Part shown: one piece after another, positions 8,382-16,558 of the stretch | Layout of the letters: each line of letters begins with the position of its first letter | Numbering within the stretch: position 1 is the stretch's first letter | Source of the DNA: Oscillospiraceae bacterium | Lineage (GTDB): Bacteria > Bacillota > Clostridia > Oscillospirales > Ruminococcaceae | Length of the DNA stretch: 64,000 nt | Direction of reading: 5' to 3' | Assembly: GCA_017415165.1 (NCBI GenBank) | Contig: JAFQIY010000037.1 | Location: 1-64,000, forward strand | Program-made: the position numbers and the translations under genes | The notes under the pieces: generated by a model | The model's database searches: none | Told to the model about the DNA's origin: nothing | What the model saw: only the letters and a program-made list of their open reading frames with translations

Positions 8382-8756
8382 ATGAATACCGAAAAAAATC
8401 TGCGTATTTCCGTCCTGTTGGACTACTATTCCCCGATGCTTACCGATAAGCAGAAAGATGTTATTGACCTCTACTATAATGAGGATTTGTCTTTGTCCGA
8501 AATTGCCGAGCACGAAAATATCACCCGTCAGGGTGTCCGTGACAGCATAAAACGCGGTGAACAGACTCTTTTTGAAATGGAAGAAAAGTTCGGTCTTGCT
8601 GAAAAAAGTGAGAAGTTCTATGCTGTGATGGACGAAATCGCTGAGCTTGCTGCTCAGATTAAGAATGAGTGCGTTTACTGCGGTAACCCTAAGGCTATTG
8701 TGAAGCGTGCCGAATATCTGAAACAGCTTGCTGAGGATAACAAGGAATTATTCTGA
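8382..8756 (+). CDS. ylxM: YlxM/p13-like helix-turn-helix protein
   Basis: A 124-residue cytoplasmic protein of the YlxM (UPF0122) family, resembling sigma-70 region 4. The helix-turn-helix is visible around DKQKDVIDLYYNEDLSLSEI followed by ARQ-like RQGVRDSI. YlxM is encoded next to ffh in most Firmicutes and is linked to signal recognition particle function. Here it also directly precedes ffh, with 38 nt between them. I chose ATG 8382, which has AAAGGGG at proper spacing. An upstream TTG at 8364 in the same frame lacks a good site. The C-terminus has a CVYCGNP motif of unknown role. Confidence 0.9.
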   Translation: MNTEKNLRISVLLDYYSPMLTDKQKDVIDLYYNEDLSLSEIAEHENITRQGVRDSIKRGEQTLFEMEEKFGLAEKSEKFYAVMDEIAELAAQIKNECVYCGNPKAIVKRAEYLKQLAEDNKELF

Positions 8757-8794
8757 TAAGTTAACATAAACAAGATTGCGAAAGGAAGGTTTTT

Positions 8795-10150
8795 ATGGCG
8801 TTTGAAGGTCTTTCCGAAAAATTGAACGGCGTGTTCAAGCGTCTTAAAGGCAGAGGTAAGCTCACCGAGGCGGACGTTAAGGAGGCAATGCGCGAGGTGC
8901 GTATGGCTCTGCTTGAGGCGGACGTAAATTACAAGGTTGTTAAGGACTTTGTTGCAAAGGTTTCCGAACGTGCTGTTGGTGAGGACGTGCTCACGAGCCT
9001 TACTCCGGGACAGCAGGTTATCAAAATCGTAAATGAAGAGTTGATTGCCCTGATGGGCGACAGCAATGCAAGAATCAACTTTCCTTCAAAGCCGCCTTGC
9101 ATTGTTATGATGTGCGGTCTTCAGGGTTCAGGTAAGACTACTCACGCTGCTAAGCTTGCAAAGTTCTTCAAGGAACAGGGCAAGCGTCCGCTGCTGGTTG
9201 CTTGTGACGTTTATCGTCCGGCGGCTATCAATCAGCTTCAGGTTGTGGGTAACAAGGCTGATGTCAAGGTGTTCGAAATGGGACAGATTAATCCTGTTAC
9301 CATTGCAAAGGAAGCTGTAAAGCACGCTAAGGACCACGGCAATGATGTGGTGCTCCTCGATACTGCAGGTCGTCTGCACATTGATGAGGAGCTTATGGAC
9401 GAGCTCAAGGCTATCAAGGCTGAAACATCACCTAACGAAATTATGCTTGTAGTCGATGCTATGACAGGTCAGGATGCGGTCAATGTTGCGAAGTCATTTG
9501 ACGACGCTCTCGGAATTGACAGTGTACTTATGTCAAAGCTCGATTCAGATACAAGAGGCGGTGCGGCGCTGTCCGTTCTCGCTGTTACAGGTAAGCCAAT
9601 CAAGTTTGTGGGTACGGGAGAAAAGCTCGGTGACTTTGAACAGTTCCACCCTGAAAGAATGGCTTCACGTATCCTCGGAATGGGCGATATGCTTACGCTT
9701 ATTGAGCGTGCGCAGTCCACCTTTGACGAGGAAAACACCAAAAAGCTTGCAGGCAGACTCAAGGAAAACAGCTTTGACCTTACAGACCTGCTTGACCAGA
9801 TGAAGCAGATTAAGAAAATGGGTGCTTTAAAGGACATTTTCAAGATGCTTCCGGGTGTTGGCAACAAAATTGACGATATGGATATCGATGACAGACAGCT
9901 TAACCGTGTTGAGGCAATGATTTTGTCAATGACTCCTGCGGAAAGAGCTAAGCCATCCATTATCGACCCTAAGAGAAAACGCAGAATTGCGGCAGGCAGC
10001 GGTAACACTGTTGCTGACGTAAACCGTTTGCTCAGACAGTTTGAGGAAATGCAGAAGATGATGAAGCAGATGGGCGTTATGGGCAAGAATGCAAAGGGCA
10101 AGAAGAACAAGCTTCGTCTTCCGCCCGGTATGATGCCTCCTATGAGATAA
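8795..10150 (+). CDS. ffh: Signal recognition particle protein Ffh
   Basis: A 451-residue SRP54 GTPase that binds signal sequences on ribosomes with SRP RNA and delivers them to FtsY. The domain order is the N helical bundle (about 1-90), the G domain with P-loop GLQGSGKTTHAAKL (about 108-121), DTAGR and TKLD-equivalent SKLDSD, then the methionine-rich M domain (about 300-451). The M domain ends in a run of Met and basic residues typical of the RNA-binding tail. The start is ATG 8795 with AAGGAAGG. It is co-transcribed with ylxM, and rpsP follows after two small membrane genes. Confidence 0.98.
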   Translation: MAFEGLSEKLNGVFKRLKGRGKLTEADVKEAMREVRMALLEADVNYKVVKDFVAKVSERAVGEDVLTSLTPGQQVIKIVNEELIALMGDSNARINFPSKPPCIVMMCGLQGSGKTTHAAKLAKFFKEQGKRPLLVACDVYRPAAINQLQVVGNKADVKVFEMGQINPVTIAKEAVKHAKDHGNDVVLLDTAGRLHIDEELMDELKAIKAETSPNEIMLVVDAMTGQDAVNVAKSFDDALGIDSVLMSKLDSDTRGGAALSVLAVTGKPIKFVGTGEKLGDFEQFHPERMASRILGMGDMLTLIERAQSTFDEENTKKLAGRLKENSFDLTDLLDQMKQIKKMGALKDIFKMLPGVGNKIDDMDIDDRQLNRVEAMILSMTPAERAKPSIIDPKRKRRIAAGSGNTVADVNRLLRQFEEMQKMMKQMGVMGKNAKGKKNKLRLPPGMMPPMR

Positions 10151-10168
10151 AAAACACGGGTGTTTTAT

Positions 10169-10384
10169 ATGGACATCATTTATTTCGTACTTTTTGCCGC
10201 TGTTGGCTTGTTCAACGTGCTGGCGGGGGTGCTGGATTTCAAGTGGTATGTTGATTACTGGGTGATGAGAAATCCTATGAAACAGTCCACGAAGAAACGG
10301 CGCAGGAAGTGGCGTGTGCTGCTGTGCATTGCAGGGGTACTGCTGATTGCTTTCGGTGTTGTGTTCTACACGGGGATAATATGA
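10169..10384 (+). CDS. Small two-helix membrane protein
   Basis: About 71 residues with two transmembrane helices (roughly residues 2-20 and 49-69) joined by a strongly basic loop (KKRRRKWR). ATG 10169 is chosen, and an in-frame GTG at 10160 is an alternative. Neither has a strong ribosome binding site. It sits directly after ffh. The next gene encodes a protein of the same size and layout (MDI start, two helices, charged middle), so the two may be distant paralogues. No family is recognised with confidence. Confidence 0.6.
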   Translation: MDIIYFVLFAAVGLFNVLAGVLDFKWYVDYWVMRNPMKQSTKKRRRKWRVLLCIAGVLLIAFGVVFYTGII

Positions 10385-10393
10385 GGTGACAGT

Positions 10394-10621
10394 ATGGATA
10401 TTTTAACTAACTTTTTTATGATAGCAGGCATCTTAATTCTGTTTGATGTTATAAAATATGTAGTTGCAAAGCGTTACTATGCAAAGCATCCCGAACTTGA
10501 TAAATCAGCAAATTTTGACACATCTGATTTTCTTTATTCCCGAAAGTATGTCAAGATAGTTTATATTGTGCTGGGAATTTTATTCCTTGCGGCAGGTATT
10601 ATAATCAGTTCATTACGTTGA
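10394..10621 (+). CDS. Small two-helix membrane protein
   Basis: A 75-residue protein with an N-terminal hydrophobic helix (about 5-24) and a C-terminal one (about 53-73), separated by a polar loop. The start is ATG 10394 with GAGGTGACAGT before it, 9 nt after the previous gene. The architecture matches the upstream small membrane protein. The function is unknown, and position between ffh and rpsP gives no strong hint. Confidence 0.7.
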   Translation: MDILTNFFMIAGILILFDVIKYVVAKRYYAKHPELDKSANFDTSDFLYSRKYVKIVYIVLGILFLAAGIIISSLR

Positions 10622-10672
10622 AAAACGTTTTGATATAAAGTCAATGAAATTTTAATTCGGAGGTGAATATAA

Positions 10673-10915
10673 ATGGCAGTTAAAATCAGACTCAGAAGAA
10701 TGGGTGCAAAGAAGGCTCCTTTCTACAGAATCGTTGTTGCAGATTCCAGATACCCAAGAGATGGTAGATTTATCGAAGAAATCGGCTACTATGATTCCAC
10801 AACAGAACCTTCCACAGTTAAGATTGACGCTGAAAAGGCTAAGAAGTGGATGGCTAACGGCGCTCAGCCAACAGAAACAGTTAAGAAGCTGTTTGACCAG
10901 AACGGTGTTAAGTAA
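10673..10915 (+). CDS. rpsP: 30S ribosomal protein S16
   Basis: An 80-residue S16, full length. The typical N-terminus [20 protein letters not shown] and the following [18 protein letters not shown] are visible. S16 is needed for early 30S assembly. The start is ATG 10673 with GGAGGTGA. It begins the usual Firmicutes group rpsP-khpA-rimM-trmD, though here interrupted by an extra membrane gene and terminator-like hairpins. Confidence 0.98.
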   Translation: MAVKIRLRRMGAKKAPFYRIVVADSRYPRDGRFIEEIGYYDSTTEPSTVKIDAEKAKKWMANGAQPTETVKKLFDQNGVK

Positions 10916-11034
10916 GATACAAAATGTGCACGTTTTGTATGGCATCTGCATTGCAGGTGTTTAGCCGATAAGGGGGACGGACTTTCTGTTCGTTCCCGTT
11001 TAAAACGGCTCTTTAACCCGCATATCAATCCTAT

Positions 11035-11079
11035 GGCAAAGCCGCCGATTTCGTTACTTCGCAAGGCTTTGCTTTTTTA
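11035..11079 (+). terminator. Terminator-like hairpin between rpsP and khpA
   Basis: Arms GGCAAAGCC (11035-11043) and GGCTTTGC (11065-11072) are followed by TTTTTTATT. A second smaller hairpin (about 10972-11000, GGGACGGA with TTCGTTCCC) lies before it. It probably ends or attenuates rpsP transcription. Confidence 0.65.
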
Positions 11080-11115
11080 TTGTATAACGAAAACAGAAAG
11101 GTATTGGTGTTAATT

Positions 11116-11349
11116 ATGAAAGAGTTACTTATCAGCATTGTAAACGGTCTTGTTGAAGACAAAGAAGCTGTAAAGGTTGATATAGACGAGCCTGACGCAG
11201 ACGGAATTATCGTTTATCATCTGCACGTTGCATCTGACGATATGGGCAGAGTAATCGGCAAGCAGGGCAGAATTGCCAAGGCTATCCGTACTGTAATGCG
11301 TGCAGGTGCAGGCAGACAGAACCAGAAGATTATGGTAGAAATTGACTAA
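11116..11349 (+). CDS. khpA: KH-domain RNA-binding protein KhpA
   Basis: A 77-residue single type II KH domain protein (YlqC/KhpA). The GxxG loop is seen in GRVIGKQGRIAKAIRTV (about residues 38-54). KhpA binds RNA, often as a heterodimer with KhpB/Jag, and affects cell division and envelope genes in Firmicutes. ATG 11116 fits the family N-terminus MKELL; GTG 11107, closer to the AAAGG, is possible. It lies in the conserved rpsP-khpA-rimM neighbourhood. Confidence 0.93.
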   Translation: MKELLISIVNGLVEDKEAVKVDIDEPDADGIIVYHLHVASDDMGRVIGKQGRIAKAIRTVMRAGAGRQNQKIMVEID

Positions 11350-11352
11350 AAA

Positions 11353-11412
11353 TCAAAAACAGCAAGCTGTTTTTGACTCCAAGAATTTTGAGCCTTGCTC
11401 AAAATTCTTTTA
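11353..11412 (+). terminator. Two tandem perfect hairpins after khpA
   Basis: The first has arms TCAAAAACAGC and GCTGTTTTTGA (11353-11376). The second has arms AAGAATTTTGAGC and GCTCAAAATTCTT (11381-11409) with a 3-nt loop, then TTT. Both are perfectly paired and directly follow the khpA stop. Confidence 0.7.
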
Positions 11413-11518
11413 CACGGTTAATTTCAACAACTGTTATCTAAATTTTGCTACAAAAATTCAGGGGAATACCCTATGCTTTGCATCGGATATTTCCCTTTTT
11501 CAATCAGGAGGGGACATT

Positions 11519-12391
11519 ATGTATAAAAATTTCAATTATGAAGTGAATGCTCAAAATGCAAAAAGAAAAACCAGTGATATGTGTATTCAATTAAAGCTGA
11601 TGTTTTCGCTGATGGGCGCTATGATAGGAATGATTGCAACCCGTAAGTTCCACGAATATATTTTTATCGGAATATTGATTGGTGCGGTTGTTGGTTTTGT
11701 GGCAGGAATTATTGTTATTGCGATTATAAAATCACGTTCGAGCAAGGTGCTTAAGCTTGAACGCAGTGAAGGATATACCGACGCAACGGTTGCGGCTGTG
11801 TATGAAATGATTGAAAAAAAGCCGAACGTAGCCAGTAAAACTACTGCCGCTGTTATGCACAATTACAGAGGAGAGTTTAATAAAACAATAGCGGTACTTT
11901 CCGACATTAATGAAAGTTGCTTTGACAGTCAGCCTTTCGGTGCGGAACTTTATTACTCCCAGCTTATACTTGCTTATCATATGCTTGGCAATCACGATAA
12001 GGCAAATGAGGTTTATAATCGGGGCAGCTATTTTATGCAAACATATATGAATAGTCCCAACACAGGCGGTTATGTTTCAATGGCGCTGGCTGTGCGTGAG
12101 TATTTTTTACAGCACGCAGACAGTGCGCTTGAATTTATTAACGCTTCCGACAACGCTTTTATGAGCGGTGATATCAAGGAGGAGGACAAGCTTCCGCAAA
12201 GCTGCTGCTGGACGATAAACTGCTACTGGCGTGCTCTTTTTCTTGCGTGCAAGGGTCTTACCGAGGATGCGTTGAAGATAATTGATAATACAAATGGTAT
12301 ATATGTTACAGATTATTACAGAATGGCATTAAACAAACTGCGTAATGATATTAAAAATAAACACGAAACAAATGGAAGTGAAAATATATGA
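11519..12391 (+). CDS. Membrane protein with TPR-like domain
   Basis: A 290-residue protein with two N-terminal transmembrane helices (about residues 26-42 and 48-70; LMGAMIGMIATR and IGAVVGFVAGIIVIAII). A C-terminal helical region of about 215 residues looks like tetratricopeptide-type repeats (alternating helices with Ala/Tyr/Leu at regular positions). I chose ATG 11519, with AGGAGGGG at proper spacing; the open frame extends further upstream but across the hairpins. Its stop overlaps the rimM start (ATGA), implying coupling. It is an unusual insertion in the khpA-rimM-trmD group. I recognise no named family. Confidence 0.8.
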   Translation: MYKNFNYEVNAQNAKRKTSDMCIQLKLMFSLMGAMIGMIATRKFHEYIFIGILIGAVVGFVAGIIVIAIIKSRSSKVLKLERSEGYTDATVAAVYEMIEKKPNVASKTTAAVMHNYRGEFNKTIAVLSDINESCFDSQPFGAELYYSQLILAYHMLGNHDKANEVYNRGSYFMQTYMNSPNTGGYVSMALAVREYFLQHADSALEFINASDNAFMSGDIKEEDKLPQSCCWTINCYWRALFLACKGLTEDALKIIDNTNGIYVTDYYRMALNKLRNDIKNKHETNGSENI

Positions 12392-12897
12392 AGCGTTTTC
12401 TTGAAATAGGAAAAATTGTTGCCGTTCAGGGCTTGAAGGGCGAGGTGCGTGTTGAAGCGTGGTGCGATGAGAAGGAATTCCTCTGCGAGTTCGACGTGCT
12501 CTACTTCGACAAGGGCGATACACCTGTCGAAATCGTCCGTGCGCACCCTCACAAGAACATCGTGCTGATGAAAATCAAGGGCGTGGACACTGTTGAACAG
12601 GCACAAAATCTGAGAAATAAAATATTATATATGGACCGTGAGGATGTTGAGCTTGAGGAGGGCGCATACTTTGTGCAGGACTTAATCGGGCTTGAGGTTG
12701 TTGACAACGACAACGGCACAAGCTACGGCAAGCTTTGCGAGGTAAGCTTCACGGGTGCGAATGATGTGTACCATATCAAGGGCGGGGACGGCAAAATCCG
12801 TCTTATTCCTGCTATACCTGATGTAGTAATTGATACAGATATTACAAATGGTATTATGAAAATCCACGTTCTGGAGGGTCTTTTCGATGAGGATTGA
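12388..12897 (+). CDS. rimM: Ribosome maturation factor RimM
   Basis: A 169-residue RimM that assists 30S head assembly by binding S19 and immature 16S rRNA. The N-terminal domain starts with LEIGKIVAVQGLKGEVRV. The PRC-barrel domain follows with YFVQDLIGLEVVD and ends LIPAIPDVVIDTDI. The start ATG 12388 overlaps the upstream stop by 4 nt, and the end overlaps trmD by 11 nt. This placement beside trmD is conserved in bacteria. Confidence 0.97.
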   Translation: MKRFLEIGKIVAVQGLKGEVRVEAWCDEKEFLCEFDVLYFDKGDTPVEIVRAHPHKNIVLMKIKGVDTVEQAQNLRNKILYMDREDVELEEGAYFVQDLIGLEVVDNDNGTSYGKLCEVSFTGANDVYHIKGGDGKIRLIPAIPDVVIDTDITNGIMKIHVLEGLFDED

Positions 12898-13597
12898 TAT
12901 TGCCACCCTCTTTCCCGATATGTGCGAAACGGTGCTGAATGAGAGCATTGTGGGCAGGGCAAGGAAGGCTGAAAAAATCGAGCTTCACTGTCATCAGATA
13001 AGGGACTACTCCAACGACAAGCACCGCCGTGTTGACGATACGCCTTATGGAGGCGGAATGGGTATGGTTATGCAGGCTGAGCCGATTTACCGCTGTTATC
13101 TTGCGGTTGAGGAGCAGATTGGTGCAAAGCCACACGTTATTTATATGTCCCCTAAGGGTGCGACCTTTACCCAGCAGCGTGCGGTTGAATTGTCGAAAAT
13201 GGATAATATTCTTATTATCTGCGGACACTATGAGGGTGTTGACCAACGTGTGATAGACAAAATCGTTGACGAGGAAATTTCTATCGGGGATTATGTCCTG
13301 ACGGGCGGTGAGCTTCCTGCGCTGGTGGTTACGGACGCTGTTGCAAGAATGTGTGACGGTGTGCTGTCATCGGAGGAGTGTTTCCAGGAGGAAAGCCATT
13401 TTTCAGGTTTGCTGGAGTATCCGCATTACACCCGTCCCGAAGTCTGGGAGGGGGAAAGCGTGCCGCCTGTACTTTTGACGGGACATCACAAAAATATTGC
13501 AGAATTCCGTCATAATGAAGCCGTTAAAATAACCAAAGAACGTCGTCCCGATATGTATGAAAAATATACAGAAAATTCCAATATGAACGGTAAATGA
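12887..13597 (+). CDS. trmD: tRNA (guanine-37-N1)-methyltransferase TrmD
   Basis: A 236-residue SPOUT-family enzyme that methylates G37 of tRNAs using S-adenosylmethionine and prevents frameshifting. The N-terminal DIATLFPDM, DDTPYGGGMGMVMQ, and the knotted cofactor region ICGHYEGVDQRV and IGDYVLTGGELPA are all visible. The start is ATG 12887 inside the end of rimM. rplS, the usual next gene, does not follow; an intergenic region with a new promoter for HPr does. Confidence 0.98.
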   Translation: MRIDIATLFPDMCETVLNESIVGRARKAEKIELHCHQIRDYSNDKHRRVDDTPYGGGMGMVMQAEPIYRCYLAVEEQIGAKPHVIYMSPKGATFTQQRAVELSKMDNILIICGHYEGVDQRVIDKIVDEEISIGDYVLTGGELPALVVTDAVARMCDGVLSSEECFQEESHFSGLLEYPHYTRPEVWEGESVPPVLLTGHHKNIAEFRHNEAVKITKERRPDMYEKYTENSNMNGK

Positions 13598-13774
13598 ACT
13601 TTACTCCGCTAAAATATTAAAAAATTTAGGGTAATATTACTATAAAAGTGTGTTGGAAATTGTTCATAGGTTATAAAATTCGTTATTATTACCAAAATTG
13701 AGAGACGACTTTATCCAACAATTAATTAAAAAGCAGAAATTTCACTTAACAGGCATTTTCGTAACAATTTTGAA

Positions 13775-13803
13775 TTGACTAAAGCCATTTTGCAAGGTAT
13801 AAT
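13775..13803 (+). promoter_or_regulatory. Sigma-A promoter of the HPr gene
   Basis: TTGACT (13775-13780), 17-bp spacer and TATAAT (13798-13803), 65 bp before the start. The rest of the 271-nt gap after trmD is AT-rich with no gene. Confidence 0.8.
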
Positions 13804-13868
13804 AGTAACATAAACACAGAATATACAACTACTTCAATATGTAAAGAAATGAGTTAGGAGAGAGTATT

Positions 13869-14141
13869 ATGTTCGTTAAAGATGTAATGGTTCAGAATCA
13901 GGTTGGTCTTCACGCACGTCCTGCTACATTCTTCATCCAGAAGGCAAATGAGTTCAAGTCCTCTATCTGGATTGAAAAGGAAGAGCGCCGTGTAAACGCT
14001 AAGTCCCTTCTCGGTATCCTTTCACTCGGTATCGTTGGCGGCACACAGATCAGAATTATTGCTGACGGTGCTGACGAAGAAGCTGCAGTAACAGGTCTTA
14101 TCGAACTCGTTGAAAGCGGATTTGCTGAGGAAACAAGATAA
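13869..14141 (+). CDS. ptsH: HPr phosphocarrier protein
   Basis: A 90-residue HPr. The active-site His lies in GLHARPATFF (about residue 16), accepting phosphate from enzyme I. The regulatory serine is present in NAKSLLGILSLGI, the site used by HPr kinase in Firmicutes, so it is HPr rather than a Crh variant lacking the histidine. Cytoplasmic; it works in sugar PTS transport and carbon catabolite control. The gene stands alone with its own promoter and terminator. No ptsI is adjacent. Confidence 0.95.
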   Translation: MFVKDVMVQNQVGLHARPATFFIQKANEFKSSIWIEKEERRVNAKSLLGILSLGIVGGTQIRIIADGADEEAAVTGLIELVESGFAEETR

Positions 14142-14153
14142 GGAATTGATTTT

Positions 14154-14189
14154 GGCACATCGGAGTAAAATCCGGTGTGCTGTTTTTTT
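14154..14189 (+). terminator. Terminator of the HPr gene
   Basis: Arms GCACATCGGA and TCCGGTGTGC followed by TGTTTTTTT. Confidence 0.9.
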
Positions 14190-14222
14190 GTACAGCTTTT
14201 AATTAAAGATTAGTATAAATTA

Positions 14223-14270
14223 CCCTTTCGGTGCATATGATATTACAGCACTACCGAAAGGGGTTTTTTT
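14223..14270 (+). promoter_or_regulatory. Terminator-like hairpin containing the spoIIP RBS
   Basis: Perfect arms CCCTTTCGGT (14223-14232) and ACCGAAAGGG (14253-14262) are followed by seven T, then the spoIIP ATG. The right arm holds AAAGGGG, the ribosome binding site of spoIIP. The element could therefore end transcription or block translation of spoIIP. Confidence 0.6.
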
Positions 14271-15419
14271 ATGAGAGGACGAAAAAAACACGCTGCAACT
14301 TTTGCTGCGGCAGGAATGTTCACGCTTATGATTCCGCTTATGGTCGGGGCAATATCGGTTTTTATGCCGTCTGCGGCAGATGCGGTTTACTTTGCGGCAG
14401 GGGTTTCGGCTAAGCTTACGGCATATGATTTTTCTGCGCAGGAGGAAGAAAAACCTGCCGAAGAAGCAGCAGCGGACAAGCTGCCTGTCCAGCTGGCGTT
14501 TGCCATTGACGACAGTAATATGCTGTCTTTCGGTGAGCCGCGTATGCCTAACAGCAGCAACGAGGAGCTTGTTGTTGATGATGCAGGCTATGACGCAGGT
14601 CCTAAGCCGTACCCCGAAAGCATTGAAAGCAATGACGGCGTGATAAGCGTTATGAGCTACGGTTTTTATGAGGGTGACAGTTACATAAATCTCGACAGCG
14701 GACAGGTGAGGAATATTACCTCGGTAAGCAATGATAAGCTGCTGGAGGAAAGCCTGCTTGCGCCTGATTTTGAGGTTGAGCTTAACGGTGAGCCGCAGGT
14801 GCTGATTATGCACACCCACGCTACGGAAAGCTATGAGCCGTATGAGAGAAGCTTTTTTGACAGCTCCTTCAACTCACGTACAACCGACCCTACGAAGAAT
14901 ATGATTGCGGTGGGAAAGAAAATTGCTGAGGAGCTTGAAGCGGCTGGAATTGGTGTGCTTCAGGACGAAACGCTGCACGATTATCCTTCCTACAACGGAA
15001 GCTATGACAGAAGCCGTGAAACGGTGCTGAGATATCTTGAGGAGTACCCGTCGATAAAGATTGTGCTGGACGTGCACCGTGATGCAATTGAGCGTGACAG
15101 CGGCGAGAGGATTGCTCCCGTTGCTGAAATCAACGGCAGAAATGCGGCGCAGGTTATGATTATAAGCGGCTGTGACGACGGCACGATGGATATGCCTGAT
15201 TATATGAAGAATTTCCGCTTTGCGGCGCTTTTGCAGAGTCAGCTGGAAAGTGACTGGGAGGGGCTGACACGTCCTGTACTGTTTGATTACCGCAAGTACA
15301 ATCAGGATTTAACCACGGGGTCAATTCTCATTGAGGTGGGCGGACACGCAAACAGCATTGACCAGGCTGTTTACAGCGGCGAGCTTATCGGCAAATCTCT
15401 TGTTAAATGTCTTACATAA
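14271..15419 (+). CDS. spoIIP: Stage II sporulation protein P
   Basis: A 382-residue peptidoglycan amidase/endopeptidase used in septal wall thinning and engulfment with SpoIID and SpoIIM. There is an N-terminal basic segment and membrane anchor (about residues 10-42). A linker with a Glu/Ala-rich stretch follows, then the SpoIIP domain from about residue 170, with LIMHTHATESY (zinc-binding His and Glu) and VLDVHRDAI. The start is ATG 14271, 7 nt after AAAGGGG. It indicates that the organism can or once could sporulate. A small membrane protein gene follows. Confidence 0.95.
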   Translation: MRGRKKHAATFAAAGMFTLMIPLMVGAISVFMPSAADAVYFAAGVSAKLTAYDFSAQEEEKPAEEAAADKLPVQLAFAIDDSNMLSFGEPRMPNSSNEELVVDDAGYDAGPKPYPESIESNDGVISVMSYGFYEGDSYINLDSGQVRNITSVSNDKLLEESLLAPDFEVELNGEPQVLIMHTHATESYEPYERSFFDSSFNSRTTDPTKNMIAVGKKIAEELEAAGIGVLQDETLHDYPSYNGSYDRSRETVLRYLEEYPSIKIVLDVHRDAIERDSGERIAPVAEINGRNAAQVMIISGCDDGTMDMPDYMKNFRFAALLQSQLESDWEGLTRPVLFDYRKYNQDLTTGSILIEVGGHANSIDQAVYSGELIGKSLVKCLT

Positions 15420-15436
15420 AACGAAAGGGGATTTGT

Positions 15437-15664
15437 ATGTTCAATTTCAATGTGAGATTAACGCCGAAAGAAAAGTACCGCCGCCTGCTGCTTTACACGG
15501 CAACGGCGACGGTGCTTATGGTACTGTTTACGATTGGTTTTATCACGGTTTACGTCAACTCATACAACATTATTCACGCCGAACCGATGGAGGTTTTAGG
15601 TTTCTACCGCACGGCTGACGGAATAGGCGTGATTTTCTTCAATCACTTCTTTGAGCTTATATAA
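15437..15664 (+). CDS. Small single-pass membrane protein after spoIIP
   Basis: A 75-residue protein with a basic N-terminus and one transmembrane helix at about residues 18-42 (LLYTATATVLMVLFTIGF). The start is ATG 15437 with GAAAGGGG, 17 nt after the spoIIP stop and surely co-transcribed. The outside part ends in a hydrophobic stretch. Family not recognised. Its placement suggests a sporulation or envelope role, but this is only inferred. Confidence 0.65.
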   Translation: MFNFNVRLTPKEKYRRLLLYTATATVLMVLFTIGFITVYVNSYNIIHAEPMEVLGFYRTADGIGVIFFNHFFELI

Positions 15665-15669
15665 AAATA

Positions 15670-15696
15670 AAAATGCCCCGCAATGCGAGGCATTTT
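15670..15696. terminator. Bidirectional terminator between spoIIP and rpsR
   Basis: Arms AAAATGCC and GGCATTTT with inner CGC/GCG pairs. T-rich sequence follows on the plus strand and A-rich sequence precedes it, so it can serve both convergent units. Confidence 0.85.
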
Positions 15697-15708
15697 GTTG
15701 TTTCTTAA

Positions 15709-15957
15709 TTAGTCGGAAACGTAAGGAAGCAGAGCAACATATCTTGCACGCTTGATAGCAACTGTGAGTTCTCTCTGGTGGCAAGCACAAGTACCTGTTA
15801 CACGTCTTGGGAGAATCTTAGCTCTCTCAGTCATACACTTCTTGAGTCTGTTGATATCCTTGTAATCGATCTTCTCCACTCTGTCAGCGCAGAACATACA
15901 AACCTTCTTGCGTGCTCTCTTAGCGCCGCGTGGAGCTCTTTCTCTATCCTTCTCCAT
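15709..15957 (-). CDS. rpsR: 30S ribosomal protein S18
   Basis: An 82-residue S18. The zinc-type cysteines CMFC near residues 20-23 and CACH near 57-60 are retained, with [12 protein letters not shown] and [10 protein letters not shown] typical of the family. The start is ATG 15957 with AGGAGGG. It is the last gene of the conserved rpsF-ssb-rpsR operon. S18 pairs with S6 in the 30S platform. Confidence 0.98.
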   Translation of the reverse strand: MEKDRERAPRGAKRARKKVCMFCADRVEKIDYKDINRLKKCMTERAKILPRRVTGTCACHQRELTVAIKRARYVALLPYVSD

Positions 15958-16001
15958 TATGAAACCCTCCTTATAGAATTTAAATACAGTTTTCAGCGTT
16001 A

Positions 16002-16517
16002 TCAGAATGGCAGGTCGCCATCGCCGATAACTTCTTCAAAATCGCCCAGATCTCCGAAAGAAACTGCAGGTGCAGGAGCACTCTGCTGCGGAGCAAACTG
16101 AGGCTGTGCGCTCTGAACGGGCTGGCTGTACTGAGGCTGTGCAAACTGCTGAGGAGCGTAATTATTACCTCCGCTGTGAGCCTGTGCAGCTGCTTTTGTT
16201 TCACCGAACTGTACGTTGTCTGCCTGAACTTCCATTACATAATGAGTAACATCAGGATAACGTTTGTCTGCGTAGCTTCTTGTTCTGAGGCTGCCTTCGA
16301 CAATAATCATTCTGCCCTTGGCGAAATATCTGCTGACGAATTCAGCTGTCTGACGCCACGAAACAACAGTAATAAAATCCGTCTGACGTTCACCGCTCTG
16401 TGTAGTGTAACCTCTGTCCACAGCAACAGTGAACTGACAAGTAGAAACGCCGTTTGGTGTCTGTCTCAGTTCAGGATCGGCAGTAAGTCTGCCCATCAGG
16501 ATAACCTTGTTCAACAT
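16002..16517 (-). CDS. ssb: Single-stranded DNA-binding protein
   Basis: A 171-residue SSB. The OB fold covers about residues 1-110 ([18 protein letters not shown] start, then FTVAVDR and [12 protein letters not shown]). A Gln/Pro/Ala-rich disordered linker follows, ending in the acidic tip GDGDLPF that recruits repair and replication proteins. I chose ATG 16517, which fits the family N-terminus; an upstream in-frame start adds four residues. It is the middle gene of rpsF-ssb-rpsR. Confidence 0.97.
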   Translation of the reverse strand: MLNKVILMGRLTADPELRQTPNGVSTCQFTVAVDRGYTTQSGERQTDFITVVSWRQTAEFVSRYFAKGRMIIVEGSLRTRSYADKRYPDVTHYVMEVQADNVQFGETKAAAQAHSGGNNYAPQQFAQPQYSQPVQSAQPQFAPQQSAPAPAVSFGDLGDFEEVIGDGDLPF

Positions 16518-16558
16518 AAATACTACCAACCTTTCTTAATTAGCCGTTCGTGTTCTGA

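Noticed and set aside
10916-11034. A small RNA between rpsP and khpA.
   Set aside because: Only a weak hairpin and a terminator are visible, and there is no separate promoter, so it is better read as the 3' region of the rpsP transcript.
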